A stretch of 64,000 bases of DNA from Bacteroidales bacterium (GTDB lineage: Bacteria; Bacteroidota; Bacteroidia; Bacteroidales; Lentimicrobiaceae), in assembly GCA_016788045.1 (NCBI GenBank), contig JAEUTG010000017.1, positions 1 through 64,000 on the forward strand, read 5' to 3'. The translations under genes and the position numbers were made by a program. Position 1 is the stretch's first letter, and every line of letters begins with the position of its first letter. This document shows positions 47,276-55,794 of this stretch, piece after piece. The notes under the pieces are model-generated. The model ran no database searches. It was given only the letters and a program-made list of their open reading frames with translations, and was not told the origin of the DNA.

Positions 47276-47895
47276 AACCCGAAAAAACTGCCCACCTGCT
47301 GCATAAAGCCTGTGAAAAAGGCTGGTTTCAATATCAGCGTAAAGGCAATTCCAAAGACGGCTCCATAAAAATGTGCATCATGCCCGATGTTGTCGTTCCC
47401 TTTGCGTGCCATGTAAGCTGAATAGGCCAGGTAGATTGCCCCGAAAATAAAGGCCGGTATGTCGACCGGGAAAAAAGCGAACCTGATGGGTGATAAAGGC
47501 TCCATGACGATGCTTGAAAATACAACTGCTGAAACTGCCCCTGAGGCGCCAACAGCCCTGTAGTAAACATCGTTGAGGTGCTTCGCATACGAGGGGGTGG
47601 AAGAAAGTGCAATCCCGCCCATATAAAGCAGCACGAAAAAATACCATCCCCTGGGCCCGAAATAGAGTTTAAATGCTGTTTCAACAAACTCGCCGAAAGA
47701 AAGCAAAACAAACATGTTTACCAGCAGGTGGACCCAGTCGGCATGGATAAGGGCATGCGATAAGAACCGGTATCCCTGCCTCCTGTTGCGGATCATATAG
47801 GGGCTGAAGACCAGTTTTTCAAACAGGCTGCGGTTTGAAAATGACAAAATTGAAATAAGTGCTGTAGCACCAATGATGAGTACGGTGAATAACAT
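47272..47895 (-). CDS. Rhomboid-family intramembrane serine protease
   Basis: A 207-residue inner-membrane protease with about six helices. The catalytic Ser is in AVGASGAVSAV (GxSG), the His in NIGHDAHFYGAVFG, and the helix-2 HxxxN of the oxyanion site is HLLVNMF. It cuts membrane-spanning helices; substrates are unknown. It lies 10 bp downstream of an unknown membrane-protein gene and tail-to-tail with yqgE. Confidence 0.9.
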   Translation of the reverse strand: MLFTVLIIGATALISILSFSNRSLFEKLVFSPYMIRNRRQGYRFLSHALIHADWVHLLVNMFVLLSFGEFVETAFKLYFGPRGWYFFVLLYMGGIALSSTPSYAKHLNDVYYRAVGASGAVSAVVFSSIVMEPLSPIRFAFFPVDIPAFIFGAIYLAYSAYMARKGNDNIGHDAHFYGAVFGIAFTLILKPAFFTGFMQQVGSFFGF

Positions 47896-47905
47896 ACCAG
47901 CCTGA

Positions 47906-48724
47906 TTATTTTGGCAGTGCCGTATGATCGATTTCTGACCCGAACATGCTGTGGGGAATCAGATAAACCAGCATCATGATGATGGAAGCGGCAATTACCC
48001 AGGCTTTTGCAGGTGGATTTTTTCGGGTCTGATACAGGGCAACAAACCAGGCAATGGCTGCAACAGCCGTTTTGTTGTCGGTCATATCTCCGAAACTGAA
48101 AATTCCTTTAAAGGGCCATCCTGTCCAGTAGGCGTCAAATGCATGTTTCTGAACCATTGGGCCAAGAATAAGGCCTCCGATGGCCAGCGATACCGTAGTC
48201 GCAAGCGCCAGCCTGAAGGTGTTTTCACCATTGAAAAGTGCCTCAATCCCCGTTCTGGTAGAAAGCAGCACCGCAAGGAACATGAGGATTATATGCGGGA
48301 TCAGCACCCCGGCAGGTACATGACCTTTAAAACGCAGCACTACCGGTTCTTCTGATAATTTTACCGTGGAAGTGCCATCGGTAAGGGTAATGTCGTACAT
48401 CACTTTTCCGGCAGGTGGCTGATGAGGTATGTAAGCGACCAGCTTTCCGCCCTGATGAACCATAGGAACCACTGTCCAATCGTCGTGGCTCTTGTAACGC
48501 CTGTAGCTGAACGTCCCGCTGACTTTTCCCCCTGGTTCGTTGATGCTGATCTCAGCATTGTCAGGGCCCCCATACGACCGGAGCAGGCTGTAACTGATGG
48601 TCTCACCGCCGATGATTGCCTTGCCCTTTAATGGATAGGTTGGGCCGGTTGTTCGTTGATAATAAACTGAAGCCAGTGTAATTACGACTGTGATTACCCA
48701 GAAAAGCCATTTTTTATTTTTCAT
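47906..48724 (-). CDS. Conserved membrane protein of unknown function
   Basis: A 272-residue protein. One N-terminal membrane helix (about 7-22), an extracytoplasmic beta-rich domain (about 30-135), then four helices (about 139-157, 168-190, 217-234 and 243-262). The beta region holds the sequence SYRRYKSHDDWTVVPM and a QGGKLVAYIPHQPPAGKV turn. I do not recognise a named family. It is probably co-transcribed with the rhomboid gene, whose start is 10 bp downstream, so it may be a partner or substrate of that protease; that is a guess. Confidence 0.75.
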   Translation of the reverse strand: MKNKKWLFWVITVVITLASVYYQRTTGPTYPLKGKAIIGGETISYSLLRSYGGPDNAEISINEPGGKVSGTFSYRRYKSHDDWTVVPMVHQGGKLVAYIPHQPPAGKVMYDITLTDGTSTVKLSEEPVVLRFKGHVPAGVLIPHIILMFLAVLLSTRTGIEALFNGENTFRLALATTVSLAIGGLILGPMVQKHAFDAYWTGWPFKGIFSFGDMTDNKTAVAAIAWFVALYQTRKNPPAKAWVIAASIIMMLVYLIPHSMFGSEIDHTALPK

Positions 48725-49046
48725 TGCTGTAAGGAAGATTAATCATTTTTATGGAGCAATATTAGTTAAAAGAACAACAGGCTGACCCATGTATGCCGTA
48801 ATTTGACTATGAAATTGCTGAACATCTGTCCGGTCTTTCACCGTATACTAAGATGAGGGTGCTTTGCGTTTACAATGCGGTTACTGCTCATTGGTTTTTT
48901 TGCTTTCATTTTTTTTGAGCAGAATTTCAATCAATCAATGAATTAAGCTTAAAAAATTTTTTTTTAAGCCTGGCTGATTTAACTAAATGTGTTTTTAAGA
49001 TAGCCGGAATCGGGAGAAACTGTTACCTTTACGCACTCTATAGGGA
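48725..49046. other. Divergent intergenic region, AT-rich
   Basis: A 322-bp gap between two divergent genes. It holds an AT-rich palindrome (about 48945-48969, AAGCTTAAAA / TTTTTTAAGC type) and a near-perfect -7 box, TACCTTTA (49024-49031), just before the TTG start at 49047. No other feature was found. Confidence 0.45.
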
Positions 49047-50567
49047 TTGGACTGCTTTAAGTCGGAGAAATTAACTGTTTTATTTGTGACTGGCTTCAGA
49101 CTCATCTGCACTGTATTACTGTCTGTTATATTCACTATTCGGATTTCCGCACAGGAAATGCATGGTTTTATCAACAGCAATTATGCCGGTATTACCGGTA
49201 GTCTCATTAATCCGACCTCCATCCTCAATTCAAAACTTTATCTTGACATTGCCCCCTTCGGACTACACCTGAATGTAGACAACAATTATATTTATCTGGC
49301 CAGGGATGAATATAAATTCTCCCGTTTTTTTACGCCCGGGGCGAAATTTCCTGAACACGGGGAGGATAACAGGGCATTCTATGACAAGTATGATGCTGAG
49401 TTGAAATATGCCTATACCGATGTCAGGGTTATGGGGCCTGCTGCCATGCTGGCCATTAAGGATCAGGCATTTGGATTTTCAACTTCTTTCAGGACGCTGC
49501 TGTCGGGCAATACTGTGCCCTTTGAAATCGGTAAGTTTGCAGTGGAAGGACTCAATTATTCACCGCTGCACCGCATCAACTTTACCAACAACCAGAGTTT
49601 CAGGGTGGCAGGCATGGCGTTTACAGAAATCAGTGCAACCTATTCCCGGGTGATATATAAACACAACCGCGAACACTGGACTGCCGGAATCAACCTGAAG
49701 GGGTTGCTGGGTACAGCCGGAATGTACGGATATGTGGATAACATTGATTATATGGTACCGAACGGGGATACCCTGATCGTTTACAATATGAACGGTGAGA
49801 TGGGCCTCTCGATGCCGGTTGATTATTACACCAACGAGGTCCTCATTCCGGGGCAGCTTTTCCGCGGAAGCGGAATAGGTGTTGACCTTGGTGTTACCTA
49901 CCAGAAGAAAATGCTTGGCTATTCCAACAAAGGATATTCCATGAACTGCGAGTACCCCTTTGAGCCTTACCGTTACCGTCTTGGACTCTCGTTGCTTGAT
50001 TTCGGCAGGATAAAGTTCAGGAACGATGCCCGGTATATGGAGATTGTTGACAGGAGTGCCTACTGGAAAGGCCTGAGCCGTGATACGTTTGAAAACCTTG
50101 ATGAATTGATCAAGAGTGCCAGCTATGAATTTTCGGGCGATTCCAATGCGCTGATCAAAGCAAATACCATGTCAATCTGGCTCCCTGCGGCCCTGAGCTT
50201 TCAGGCTGACATCAGGATAACCAAAACTACTTACCTGAATTATACCATCGTACAGCCGCTGATCATGAGTAAAGGGGAGATTGTCAGGCCACCTCAGCTC
50301 TCACTGACCCCCCGCTGGGAAAGCAACTACCTTGAGTTCGCTGTGCCATTCATCCTTTACGCTTACAAATATCCCCGCCTGGGAATGAGTGTGAGGTTCA
50401 GAAACCTGGTGGTAGGGACCGATAAGCTTGGCGGTTTCTTCGGTTTCAGCGATTTCTACGGCCTCGACCTTTATATTTTGCTTAAGATATCCTTATTCAA
50501 AGGAGATTGCGGCAACTGGGAGAAGAAGGTCGGCTGCCGGAATCTGGAATACAAGCAGAAATACTAA
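49047..50567 (+). CDS. DUF5723-type outer-membrane beta-barrel protein
   Basis: A 506-residue exported protein. A hydrophobic leader (TGFRLICTVLLSVIFTIRI, then SAQ) precedes a mature part opening MHGFINSNYAGITGSLINPT, a start characteristic of DUF5723 proteins, which are PorV/FadL-like barrels. Alternating aromatic strands (NYIYLARDEYKFSRFF) run through the whole length. The start codon is TTG, since no ATG occurs before the leader; the near-consensus box at 49024 supports it, though GTG at 49086 is possible. The role is unknown, possibly linked to type IX secretion or lipid transport. Confidence 0.78.
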   Translation: MDCFKSEKLTVLFVTGFRLICTVLLSVIFTIRISAQEMHGFINSNYAGITGSLINPTSILNSKLYLDIAPFGLHLNVDNNYIYLARDEYKFSRFFTPGAKFPEHGEDNRAFYDKYDAELKYAYTDVRVMGPAAMLAIKDQAFGFSTSFRTLLSGNTVPFEIGKFAVEGLNYSPLHRINFTNNQSFRVAGMAFTEISATYSRVIYKHNREHWTAGINLKGLLGTAGMYGYVDNIDYMVPNGDTLIVYNMNGEMGLSMPVDYYTNEVLIPGQLFRGSGIGVDLGVTYQKKMLGYSNKGYSMNCEYPFEPYRYRLGLSLLDFGRIKFRNDARYMEIVDRSAYWKGLSRDTFENLDELIKSASYEFSGDSNALIKANTMSIWLPAALSFQADIRITKTTYLNYTIVQPLIMSKGEIVRPPQLSLTPRWESNYLEFAVPFILYAYKYPRLGMSVRFRNLVVGTDKLGGFFGFSDFYGLDLYILLKISLFKGDCGNWEKKVGCRNLEYKQKY

Positions 50568-51279
50568 GAGGAAGCTTAAATTCCCTAGAATTCCGTTCAC
50601 TGCTTTACAGAAGAATTCAATAATTCAAGAATTCAATAATTCAAGGATTCAAGCTCAAAGCTTAAAGTTCAAAGTTTACCCGTCGTAATGAAGTGTAGGC
50701 GGGCCTGCCTGCTCTGATGGCAGTCAGACAGGCTCAAAGTTCAAAGCTCAAAGTGAATGTAAGAGTTAAGAAACTTAAAAATTCAGGTTAAAGAAACCTA
50801 TTGTGTCCTATTGTGTCTATTGTGGTAAAGAAAAGGCACGGGATTAGCTTCCATCGCCGTTGCCAGGGTAAACTGCTGAACCTGTTTGTCTGACGCAGTC
50901 AGGCAGGCTCCCTTTGGTCGGTTCAAAGAAGCCAGGCTGAAGTCAGAGGTCAGAAGTCGGAAGTCAGAATGAAGATGAAGTAAGAGGTAAGAAGCTTAAG
51001 GATTCAGGTTAAAGAAACCTATTGTGTCCTATTGTGTCTATTGTGGTGAAGAAAAGGCACGGGAATAGCTTCCACTGCCGTTGGCGGGGAGCACCTTTCG
51101 GTCGGTTCAAGGATTCATCCACGCATACGCGGGACAAAGATTCAACCAACCAATTGTGGGACAGGAATCCGGAAACCGGAAACTTTGAGGTTGTCTGACT
51201 TTTTTCAACTGTGAATCTGAATTTCCAGACAGACACTTTTCAGATTGTGTGACCTCCGCTTTTTTTATTCCTTCACGGC
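50568..51279. repeat. Repeat-rich gap: 96-bp duplication, palindromes and short-period repeats
   Basis: This 712-bp gap holds no gene. It contains a run of attcaa-type short repeats (about 50613-50670), a 96-bp direct duplication (50767-50862 and 50988-51083, offset 221 bp, differing at few bases), two palindromic units (50703-50732 and 50881-50907) and a gaagtcagaagtc-type stretch (about 50937-50970). It looks like accumulated small repeats rather than a decayed gene. Confidence 0.75.
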
Positions 51280-52491
51280 TCAGTTTACCATAGTTTCCTT
51301 TACATCCAGTGCATCCCTGAGGGCATTGCCTGCCAGCATAAAGGCATAGACCAGGATCATGATACAAAGTCCGGGCAGTATCGCCAGCCAGGGATTGTCG
51401 AGAATGATAAAGGGATAATTTTCTTTAACCATGGTTCCCCAGGAGGGCATGGGCGGCTGAACCCCTATCCCCAGAAAACTGAGACCGGCTTCTATCAGAA
51501 TAGCGGATGCAAAATTGGCTGCCGAGATTACGATCACAGGACCCATTGCATTGGGCAACAGGTGCCTGAAGATTATCCTGCTGTTAGGGAATCCCAGTGC
51601 ACGGGCAGCCTCGGCATATTCTTTCTCGCGAAGGCTGAGGAACTGGCCACGAACCACCCGGGCAACTTCCACCCACATGGTAAGTCCAACAGCAACAAAA
51701 ACCTGCCAGAACCCCTTACCCAGGGCAAAGGTGATGGCGATCACCAGCAATATCGTTGGCACCGACCAGATCACATTGATGAGCCAGACAATAAAATCGT
51801 CGGTACGGCCGCCGAAAAATCCGGAAACCGCCCCCAGAAAAATACCGAGCAACAGGGAAATAAGTACTGAGATAAACCCCACCGATAAACTAACCCTGGA
51901 GCCAATCATCAGCTGACTGAGCATATCGCGCCCAAAGCGGTCGGTGCCCAGCAGGTATGATTTCTTTACAATGTGATCTTTCAGAATGATTTGCTGCATG
52001 GCAGCGATGTCGTGCGATTTTCTTCCGGACCCTTCAACCGGATTTTCCGCTCTCTGAACAACCACTTCCTCCCCACTACGCAACCCGTAGACAACCTCGG
52101 TGAGGCTGAATTCGTAAAAGAAGGTGGAGTCGGGTATTTCACCACTTTTGTCGAAGGGCGTCAGAATGATCCGATCTCCTTTAAACCGGTAATCCTGAAA
52201 AGGGATAGCTCTGTAAGCGGACGGACATCCAAAAGCCAGTCTTTTTATAATTCCACATTCCGGATTTACCTCTGATTTTCTGACCAGCAGCAGTTTGACC
52301 CTGAAACCAGGTTTCATGGCAGCGATCTCAAGGTTCTGGGTGTTGGCAAACGGCGTACTGTCGGGAGTTATCAGATAACCCAGCAATGCAACCATTGCCG
52401 CGAAGAGGATCACACCGCCGGATAACATGGCCGTTTTGCTGCGCTTCAGTTTCTTCCATGACCGGGCGGTAAGGCTACCTTCGGGAATCAA
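51280..52491 (-). CDS. DppC/OppC-type ABC transporter permease with large periplasmic insert
   Basis: A 403-residue inner-membrane permease of a peptide/nickel-type ABC importer. One N-terminal helix (about 20-43) is followed by an extra periplasmic segment (about 45-180) before the usual LGTDRFGRDMLSQLMIG and five more helices. The EAA loop (EKEYAEAARALGFPNSRI), which docks the ATPase, is intact, and FLGIGVQPPMPSWGTM is typical. Standard DppC is about 300 residues; the insert accounts for the excess. The start is uncertain: a TTG at 52491 (MIPEGSL) is chosen over TTG 52578. No other ABC component is adjacent. Confidence 0.85.
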   Translation of the reverse strand: MIPEGSLTARSWKKLKRSKTAMLSGGVILFAAMVALLGYLITPDSTPFANTQNLEIAAMKPGFRVKLLLVRKSEVNPECGIIKRLAFGCPSAYRAIPFQDYRFKGDRIILTPFDKSGEIPDSTFFYEFSLTEVVYGLRSGEEVVVQRAENPVEGSGRKSHDIAAMQQIILKDHIVKKSYLLGTDRFGRDMLSQLMIGSRVSLSVGFISVLISLLLGIFLGAVSGFFGGRTDDFIVWLINVIWSVPTILLVIAITFALGKGFWQVFVAVGLTMWVEVARVVRGQFLSLREKEYAEAARALGFPNSRIIFRHLLPNAMGPVIVISAANFASAILIEAGLSFLGIGVQPPMPSWGTMVKENYPFIILDNPWLAILPGLCIMILVYAFMLAGNALRDALDVKETMVN

Positions 52492-52595
52492 TCGTTTTTT
52501 GTAAAACAAAATAAGAGTCTGCTTAAAAGGTATGAAGGGATTTTGACATGTCAGGGCCGGTTGACCTTGCAGGAACAACCGTAGTCGCCCGTTTC

Positions 52596-53366
52596 TCAGT
52601 AAGACTTATCACCACCAAGGATACCCCCGAGAATGGATCCGCCGATTCCGCCGATGCCTTTCGACTCTTCCCGGTTGGTTCGGGAGGCAGAGATGATCCG
52701 GTCGGCAAGCCTGGAGAAGGGAAGGCTCTGCAGGTAAACCAGTCCCGGACCAGTCAGCTTGACAAGGAAGAGTCCTTCGCCGCCGAACAGGGCGTTGGTA
52801 AAACCGCCGATAAACCGGATGTCGTAGTCCACCGAAGGATGGAAAGCAACGAGGCAGCCGGTATCCACGTGCAGGACTTCACCTGGCTGCAACTGACGTT
52901 GAACAATGGCCCCACCAGCCTGCACAAAGGCCAGTCCGTGACCCGAAAGGCGCTGAAGGATAAAGCCTTCGCCACCAAACAGACCGGCGCCTATTTTTTT
53001 GGTAAAGGCAATATCGATGTCGATGCCATTGGCTGCACAGAGGAAGGAGTCTTTCTGACAAAGGAATTCACCTCCGAGCCGGTCGAGTTCGAGGGGGATG
53101 ATCTTGCCGGGATAGGGGGCGCCAAAGGCTACTTTTCGCTTCAGACGGGTGTTGTTGAGGAAAGTGGTGATGAAAAAGCCGTCACCTGTAAGCATCCGCT
53201 TGAAGCCCTTGAAAAGGCCGCCACCTGTGGTGGTCTGCATTTCGATGCCATCGTCCATAAACATCATGGCACCCACTTCAGCACGCACCCCTTCAGCGGG
53301 GTCCAGTTCTATTTCGACGAGTTGCATGTCGTCGCCGATAATTTTGTAATCGATGATGTCAGCCAT
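52596..53366 (-). CDS. TIGR00266/AIM24-family protein
   Basis: A 256-residue protein of the TIGR00266 (AIM24-like) family, a beta-rich cupin-like fold that occurs widely with unknown biochemical function. Visible hallmarks are ELDPAEGVRAEVGAMMFMDD, GGGLFKGFKRMLTGDGFFIT, and the repeated GG-G-F-(I/L)-L blocks (LFGGEGFILQ, LFGGEGLFLV). The tail is Gly-rich (GGIGGSILGGILGG). A perfect -7 box lies at 53457. It is upstream of the DppC gene with a 104-bp gap. Confidence 0.9.
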   Translation of the reverse strand: MADIIDYKIIGDDMQLVEIELDPAEGVRAEVGAMMFMDDGIEMQTTTGGGLFKGFKRMLTGDGFFITTFLNNTRLKRKVAFGAPYPGKIIPLELDRLGGEFLCQKDSFLCAANGIDIDIAFTKKIGAGLFGGEGFILQRLSGHGLAFVQAGGAIVQRQLQPGEVLHVDTGCLVAFHPSVDYDIRFIGGFTNALFGGEGLFLVKLTGPGLVYLQSLPFSRLADRIISASRTNREESKGIGGIGGSILGGILGGDKSY

Positions 53367-53456
53367 TGGATTTCAGTTGATTGCGTTTGTTACGTTTTAA
53401 TCTGTAAAAAGGAAACCTGTGAGTATTGATAGATGTAAGCTGTTTCCCGTCTTATG

Positions 53457-53464
53457 CAAATTTA
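53457..53464 (-). promoter_or_regulatory. -7 box for the AIM24-like gene
   Basis: Minus strand TAAATTTG, a perfect match about 90 bp before the ATG. Confidence 0.45.
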
Positions 53465-53557
53465 ATCAAATCCTGATATGGATTCCCGCAGAATATCCGG
53501 GGAATGGGGGCAGAAAAAATCCTTGATTAAAAATTTTAGTATTTCACAGAATTGTTT

Positions 53558-53565
53558 TACTTTTG
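53558..53565 (+). promoter_or_regulatory. -7 box for tRNA-His
   Basis: TACTTTTG, a perfect match 16 bp before the mature tRNA. Confidence 0.6.
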
Positions 53566-53581
53566 CGCCTCATTACAAACG

Positions 53582-53655
53582 GTGAGTGTAGCTCAGTCGG
53601 TTAGAGCATCAGATTGTGGTTCTGAGGGTCGTGGGTTCGAATCCCATCATTCACC
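53582..53655 (+). tRNA. tRNA-His (GTG)
   Basis: A complete cloverleaf: acceptor GTGAGTG / CATTCAC, D-arm GCTCAGTCGGTTAGAGC, anticodon stem TCAGA / TCTGA around TTGTGGT (anticodon GTG), and T-arm GTGGGTTCGAATCCCAT with GGTTCGAATCC. The base before the acceptor is G (position 53581) opposite discriminator C, as required of tRNA-His. The 3' CCA is not encoded. Confidence 0.95.
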
Positions 53656-53673
53656 CGAAACATTTCAATAATT

Positions 53674-53703
53674 GAAAGGTTCGCAGCAGCGAACCTTTTT
53701 TTT
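53674..53703 (+). terminator. tRNA-His terminator
   Basis: AAAGGTTCGC / GCGAACCTTT hairpin, loop of 4, then eight T, about 20 bp after the tRNA. Confidence 0.9.
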
Positions 53704-53782
53704 ATCCATCACGGTGATCGTCAAATTCAGGGCTTAAGTTGTTGATTGTGTGAATTCGGCTTATAACTGATTGCTGCTCACC

Positions 53783-54169
53783 CTATTTGTATTTAATCGG
53801 GAGGGCTATTCCCACACCTTCCGACGACGGGCGATAGTTTCTCAGAAAATGACCGGCTTTCCTGGTCCTATTCCACGAAGTAAAATACACAATAAAGCCT
53901 CCAACCGACATGATGGCACCGGTCAGCATGACTCTATCTTCACCGGGTTGACGAAGATTTCCTGAGTATACCATCATGAATGTTCCCAATACTTCCATGG
54001 ATATGCCAATCTGGGCCTGATTGCTGAATCTGATGAGGTTGTCACCGGCAAGGTTGATGTAATGAACGCTGTTATCGGTGATTGTTCTTTTTGTTGAGTC
54101 AGGGAAGACCTGGGCATGGAGCATTGTTGAGGCCATCAAAAGCCCGGTTATCAGCAGAATAGTTTTCAT
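53783..54169 (-). CDS. Small exported membrane protein, unknown function
   Basis: A 128-residue protein with a signal peptide (MKTILLITGLLMASTMLHAQ), a short extracytoplasmic stretch with a polar D/T/N-rich segment, two hydrophobic helices (about 52-69 and 79-97), and a basic tail ending GVGIALPIKYK. I recognise no family. It lies 80 bp downstream of another exported protein of similar build (54250-54717), also a leader, a helix pair and a C-terminal G-I-A/S-L strand, so the two are probably co-transcribed and perhaps related. Confidence 0.7.
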   Translation of the reverse strand: MKTILLITGLLMASTMLHAQVFPDSTKRTITDNSVHYINLAGDNLIRFSNQAQIGISMEVLGTFMMVYSGNLRQPGEDRVMLTGAIMSVGGFIVYFTSWNRTRKAGHFLRNYRPSSEGVGIALPIKYK

Positions 54170-54249
54170 TAATCGTGATTTTGAAATTATTATAGAATTG
54201 ATTCAGGAATACTGGCAATAGATCAGGAGTGTTTTTATGCAGTAAATCA

Positions 54250-54717
54250 TCAGAAGTTTAAACTTATCCCGATGCCGCCGGCATTCAGTCCGATAGAAAC
54301 GGATTTTCCGACGGCTTTTTTCTGAATGATGCCGTTGTTAAAGATTTCTACAGCCTTATCCATTCGTATATCATATGTGGTATATAAGGGTATGGCCAGG
54401 AGAATGAAGAATCCTCCGGCAACCTTATAAAGTCCGACCGAAGGATCATTTAGCAGGCCTCCTGCAAGCACAACACCTCCGGTAATCAGTAAAGTGATGG
54501 CTGTGCCACGGTTGACAAGGGCACTCCGGTAAATTGCGGAGGCTTCATCATTGCTCTCCAAAACAGCCTTCATTCTTTTACCATCCAGGTAATTCCCATC
54601 CCAGGTATAGCCTTTGCCGGGGATATTGATGATCTGTAAGGTGTCGGTTTGCTGTTGGGCAAGGATGTCGGATAGTCCGGTAAAAAATAATGTAATCAGG
54701 AGTAATGCAAATTTCAT
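54250..54717 (-). CDS. Small exported membrane protein, unknown function
   Basis: A 155-residue protein: signal peptide (KFALLLITLFFTGLSDILAQ), a mature start QQQTDTLQIINIPGKGYTWD, two membrane helices (about 73-88 and 96-112), then a soluble end with a final GIGISLNF strand. The YTWDGNYLDGKRM segment followed by a membrane pair resembles small Bacteroidota proteins of no known role. A perfect -7 box lies at 54806. It precedes the similar 53783 gene. Confidence 0.7.
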   Translation of the reverse strand: MKFALLLITLFFTGLSDILAQQQTDTLQIINIPGKGYTWDGNYLDGKRMKAVLESNDEASAIYRSALVNRGTAITLLITGGVVLAGGLLNDPSVGLYKVAGGFFILLAIPLYTTYDIRMDKAVEIFNNGIIQKKAVGKSVSIGLNAGGIGISLNF

Positions 54718-54805
54718 AAGGATCGGTTATCGATAAATCAATGATAGGAATTAAACGGTCTGAAACTGAATTTTTGAATCAATCTATGGTATACGGCTGA
54801 ACGTT

Positions 54806-54813
54806 CAAATTTA
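54806..54813 (-). promoter_or_regulatory. -7 box upstream of the 54717 gene
   Basis: Minus strand TAAATTTG, a perfect match about 90 bp before the ATG. Confidence 0.4.
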
Positions 54814-54874
54814 GGTTAAAAAGTCAATAAAAGCGTGGAAACACCAGGTTTTTCCCGGGATTCTGTAAAAGTAA

Positions 54875-55169
54875 TCACTGTTGACCGGAAAAAATAATTG
54901 GTTTCCTTTGAACTGATTGATAATACTGGATTGCTGCATTATTCAAAACTATTACCTTACTATCTTTTTCTGACACCAACACACGAAATCACCAACCAGT
55001 CTTCTTGAGTCTTTCATGTAGGAAATCACTTGCTTATTTATCTGATTTAGAGCGATTCCTGCCTGTATGCTCAGGCAGACAGGTTGGTGGCCATATACTT
55101 TCTGGATGGGGTTCCGGTGGATATCGGGATAGTGTCAAGTTGTCTTTTACTTTAACCTGACAACAATGA
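54875..55169. mobile_element. MITE-like inverted-repeat element, family A, copy 2
   Basis: A 295-bp, diverged copy of the 9.7-kb element. Shared segments in order: gataatactggatt, gacaccaacacacgaaatca, ttatttatctgattta, agcgatt, ttggtggc, gtgtcaag, and the TIRs (left TCACTGTTGACCGG, right TCATTGTTGTCAGG reversed). It is longer by about 80 bp, including a 26-bp palindrome (55058-55083) inserted between agcgatt and ttggtgg. Confidence 0.65.
55058..55083. repeat. 26-bp palindromic unit nested in family A copy 2
   Basis: A palindrome with arms CCTGCCTG...CAGGCAGACAGG absent from the 9.7-kb copy of the host element. Related palindromes are at 50703-50732, 50881-50907 and 43463-43492, showing a family of short mobile palindromes. 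Confidence 0.6.
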
Positions 55170-55232
55170 AAAGTAATTTAGAATCATTCCCTCGTTTAAC
55201 AGAACTTTTTCAGAACACCTGAGTTGCGTTCC

Positions 55233-55260
55233 AAAAAAAATCCCCGGCAAAGCCAGGGAA
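55233..55260 (-). terminator. Terminator of the 55285-55653 gene
   Basis: Minus strand TCCCTGGC / GCCGGGGA hairpin with a 3-nt loop and eight T, 25 bp after the stop. Confidence 0.8.
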
Positions 55261-55284
55261 ATTTTCGGTTATCAGGAAAAAGTA

Positions 55285-55653
55285 TCATTTTTCGCGCAGA
55301 TGCCAGGCAGAGGTGCCATCGGTAACCTCTTTTTCGCTGACCCAGTACTGGTCGACAATGCTGGTTTGCTGCTGCTCCCAGTATGCAGGTGAAACCCTGC
55401 CGCCTCCGGGAGCCTTCAATGCCATTTCGTACACCGCAATCACCGGGTTGAAAACCAGGTCGCTGACTCCGATGGTGTATGTCTTTGCCGCGGTTTCATC
55501 TTCCTTTTTCTCGTCAGCAGTGAGTACGTCAAATCCGTTAAAACTGAGCAGATTTTTCAGAAACTCCATTCTGCCGGCTGAGGCTCCTTTTTCGACAATG
55601 GTACAACGGGTTCCGTTGATCTCTTCGACGATGTGTTTGGCTTGTAGGGGCAT
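55285..55653 (-). CDS. Hypothetical protein, cytoplasmic
   Basis: A 122-residue protein without signal peptide or membrane segment. It starts MPLQAKHIVEEINGTRCTIV, with the acidic loop DEKKEDETAAKTYTIG in the middle, and ends WHLREK. I do not recognise the family, though it reads like a conserved Bacteroidota protein rather than spurious coding. A clean terminator follows, and a heptamer tract occupies its upstream region starting 7 bp before the ATG, so promoter and repeat overlap and copy number could affect expression. Confidence 0.6.
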   Translation of the reverse strand: MPLQAKHIVEEINGTRCTIVEKGASAGRMEFLKNLLSFNGFDVLTADEKKEDETAAKTYTIGVSDLVFNPVIAVYEMALKAPGGGRVSPAYWEQQQTSIVDQYWVSEKEVTDGTSAWHLREK

Positions 55654-55659
55654 AGGTTG

Positions 55660-55756
55660 AAAAGTAAAAAGTAAAAAGTAAAAAGTAAAAAGTAAAAAGT
55701 AAAAAGTAAAAAGTAAAAAGTAAAAAGTAAAAAGTAAAAAGTAAAAAGTAAAAAGT
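55660..55756. repeat. (AAAAAGT)n heptanucleotide microsatellite, about 14 copies
   Basis: A perfect 7-bp tandem repeat right upstream of the 55653 start. Tracts like this vary in length by slippage. A second heptamer tract follows 40 bp later. Confidence 0.9.
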
Positions 55757-55794
55757 CAGGTTTTGGTTGTCTTGGTTTCAGTATTTAGACATTG

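Larger units (their letters stand above)
54718..55284. other. Repeat-bearing gap
   Basis: A 567-bp gap between two minus-strand genes. Content: the -7 box at 54806-54813, the second family A element (54875-55169), and the terminator at 55233-55260. Nothing else was found. Confidence 0.55.

Noticed and set aside
50703..50907. Possible CRISPR-like spaced repeats in the 50.6-51.3 kb gap
   Set aside because: Only two palindromes and a duplicated block occur, spacing is irregular and no cas gene is present.
52548..53429. A 293-codon open frame on plus opposite the AIM24-like gene
   Set aside because: It is antisense to a clearly recognised gene with its own promoter box; its translation has no domain features and low-complexity composition.
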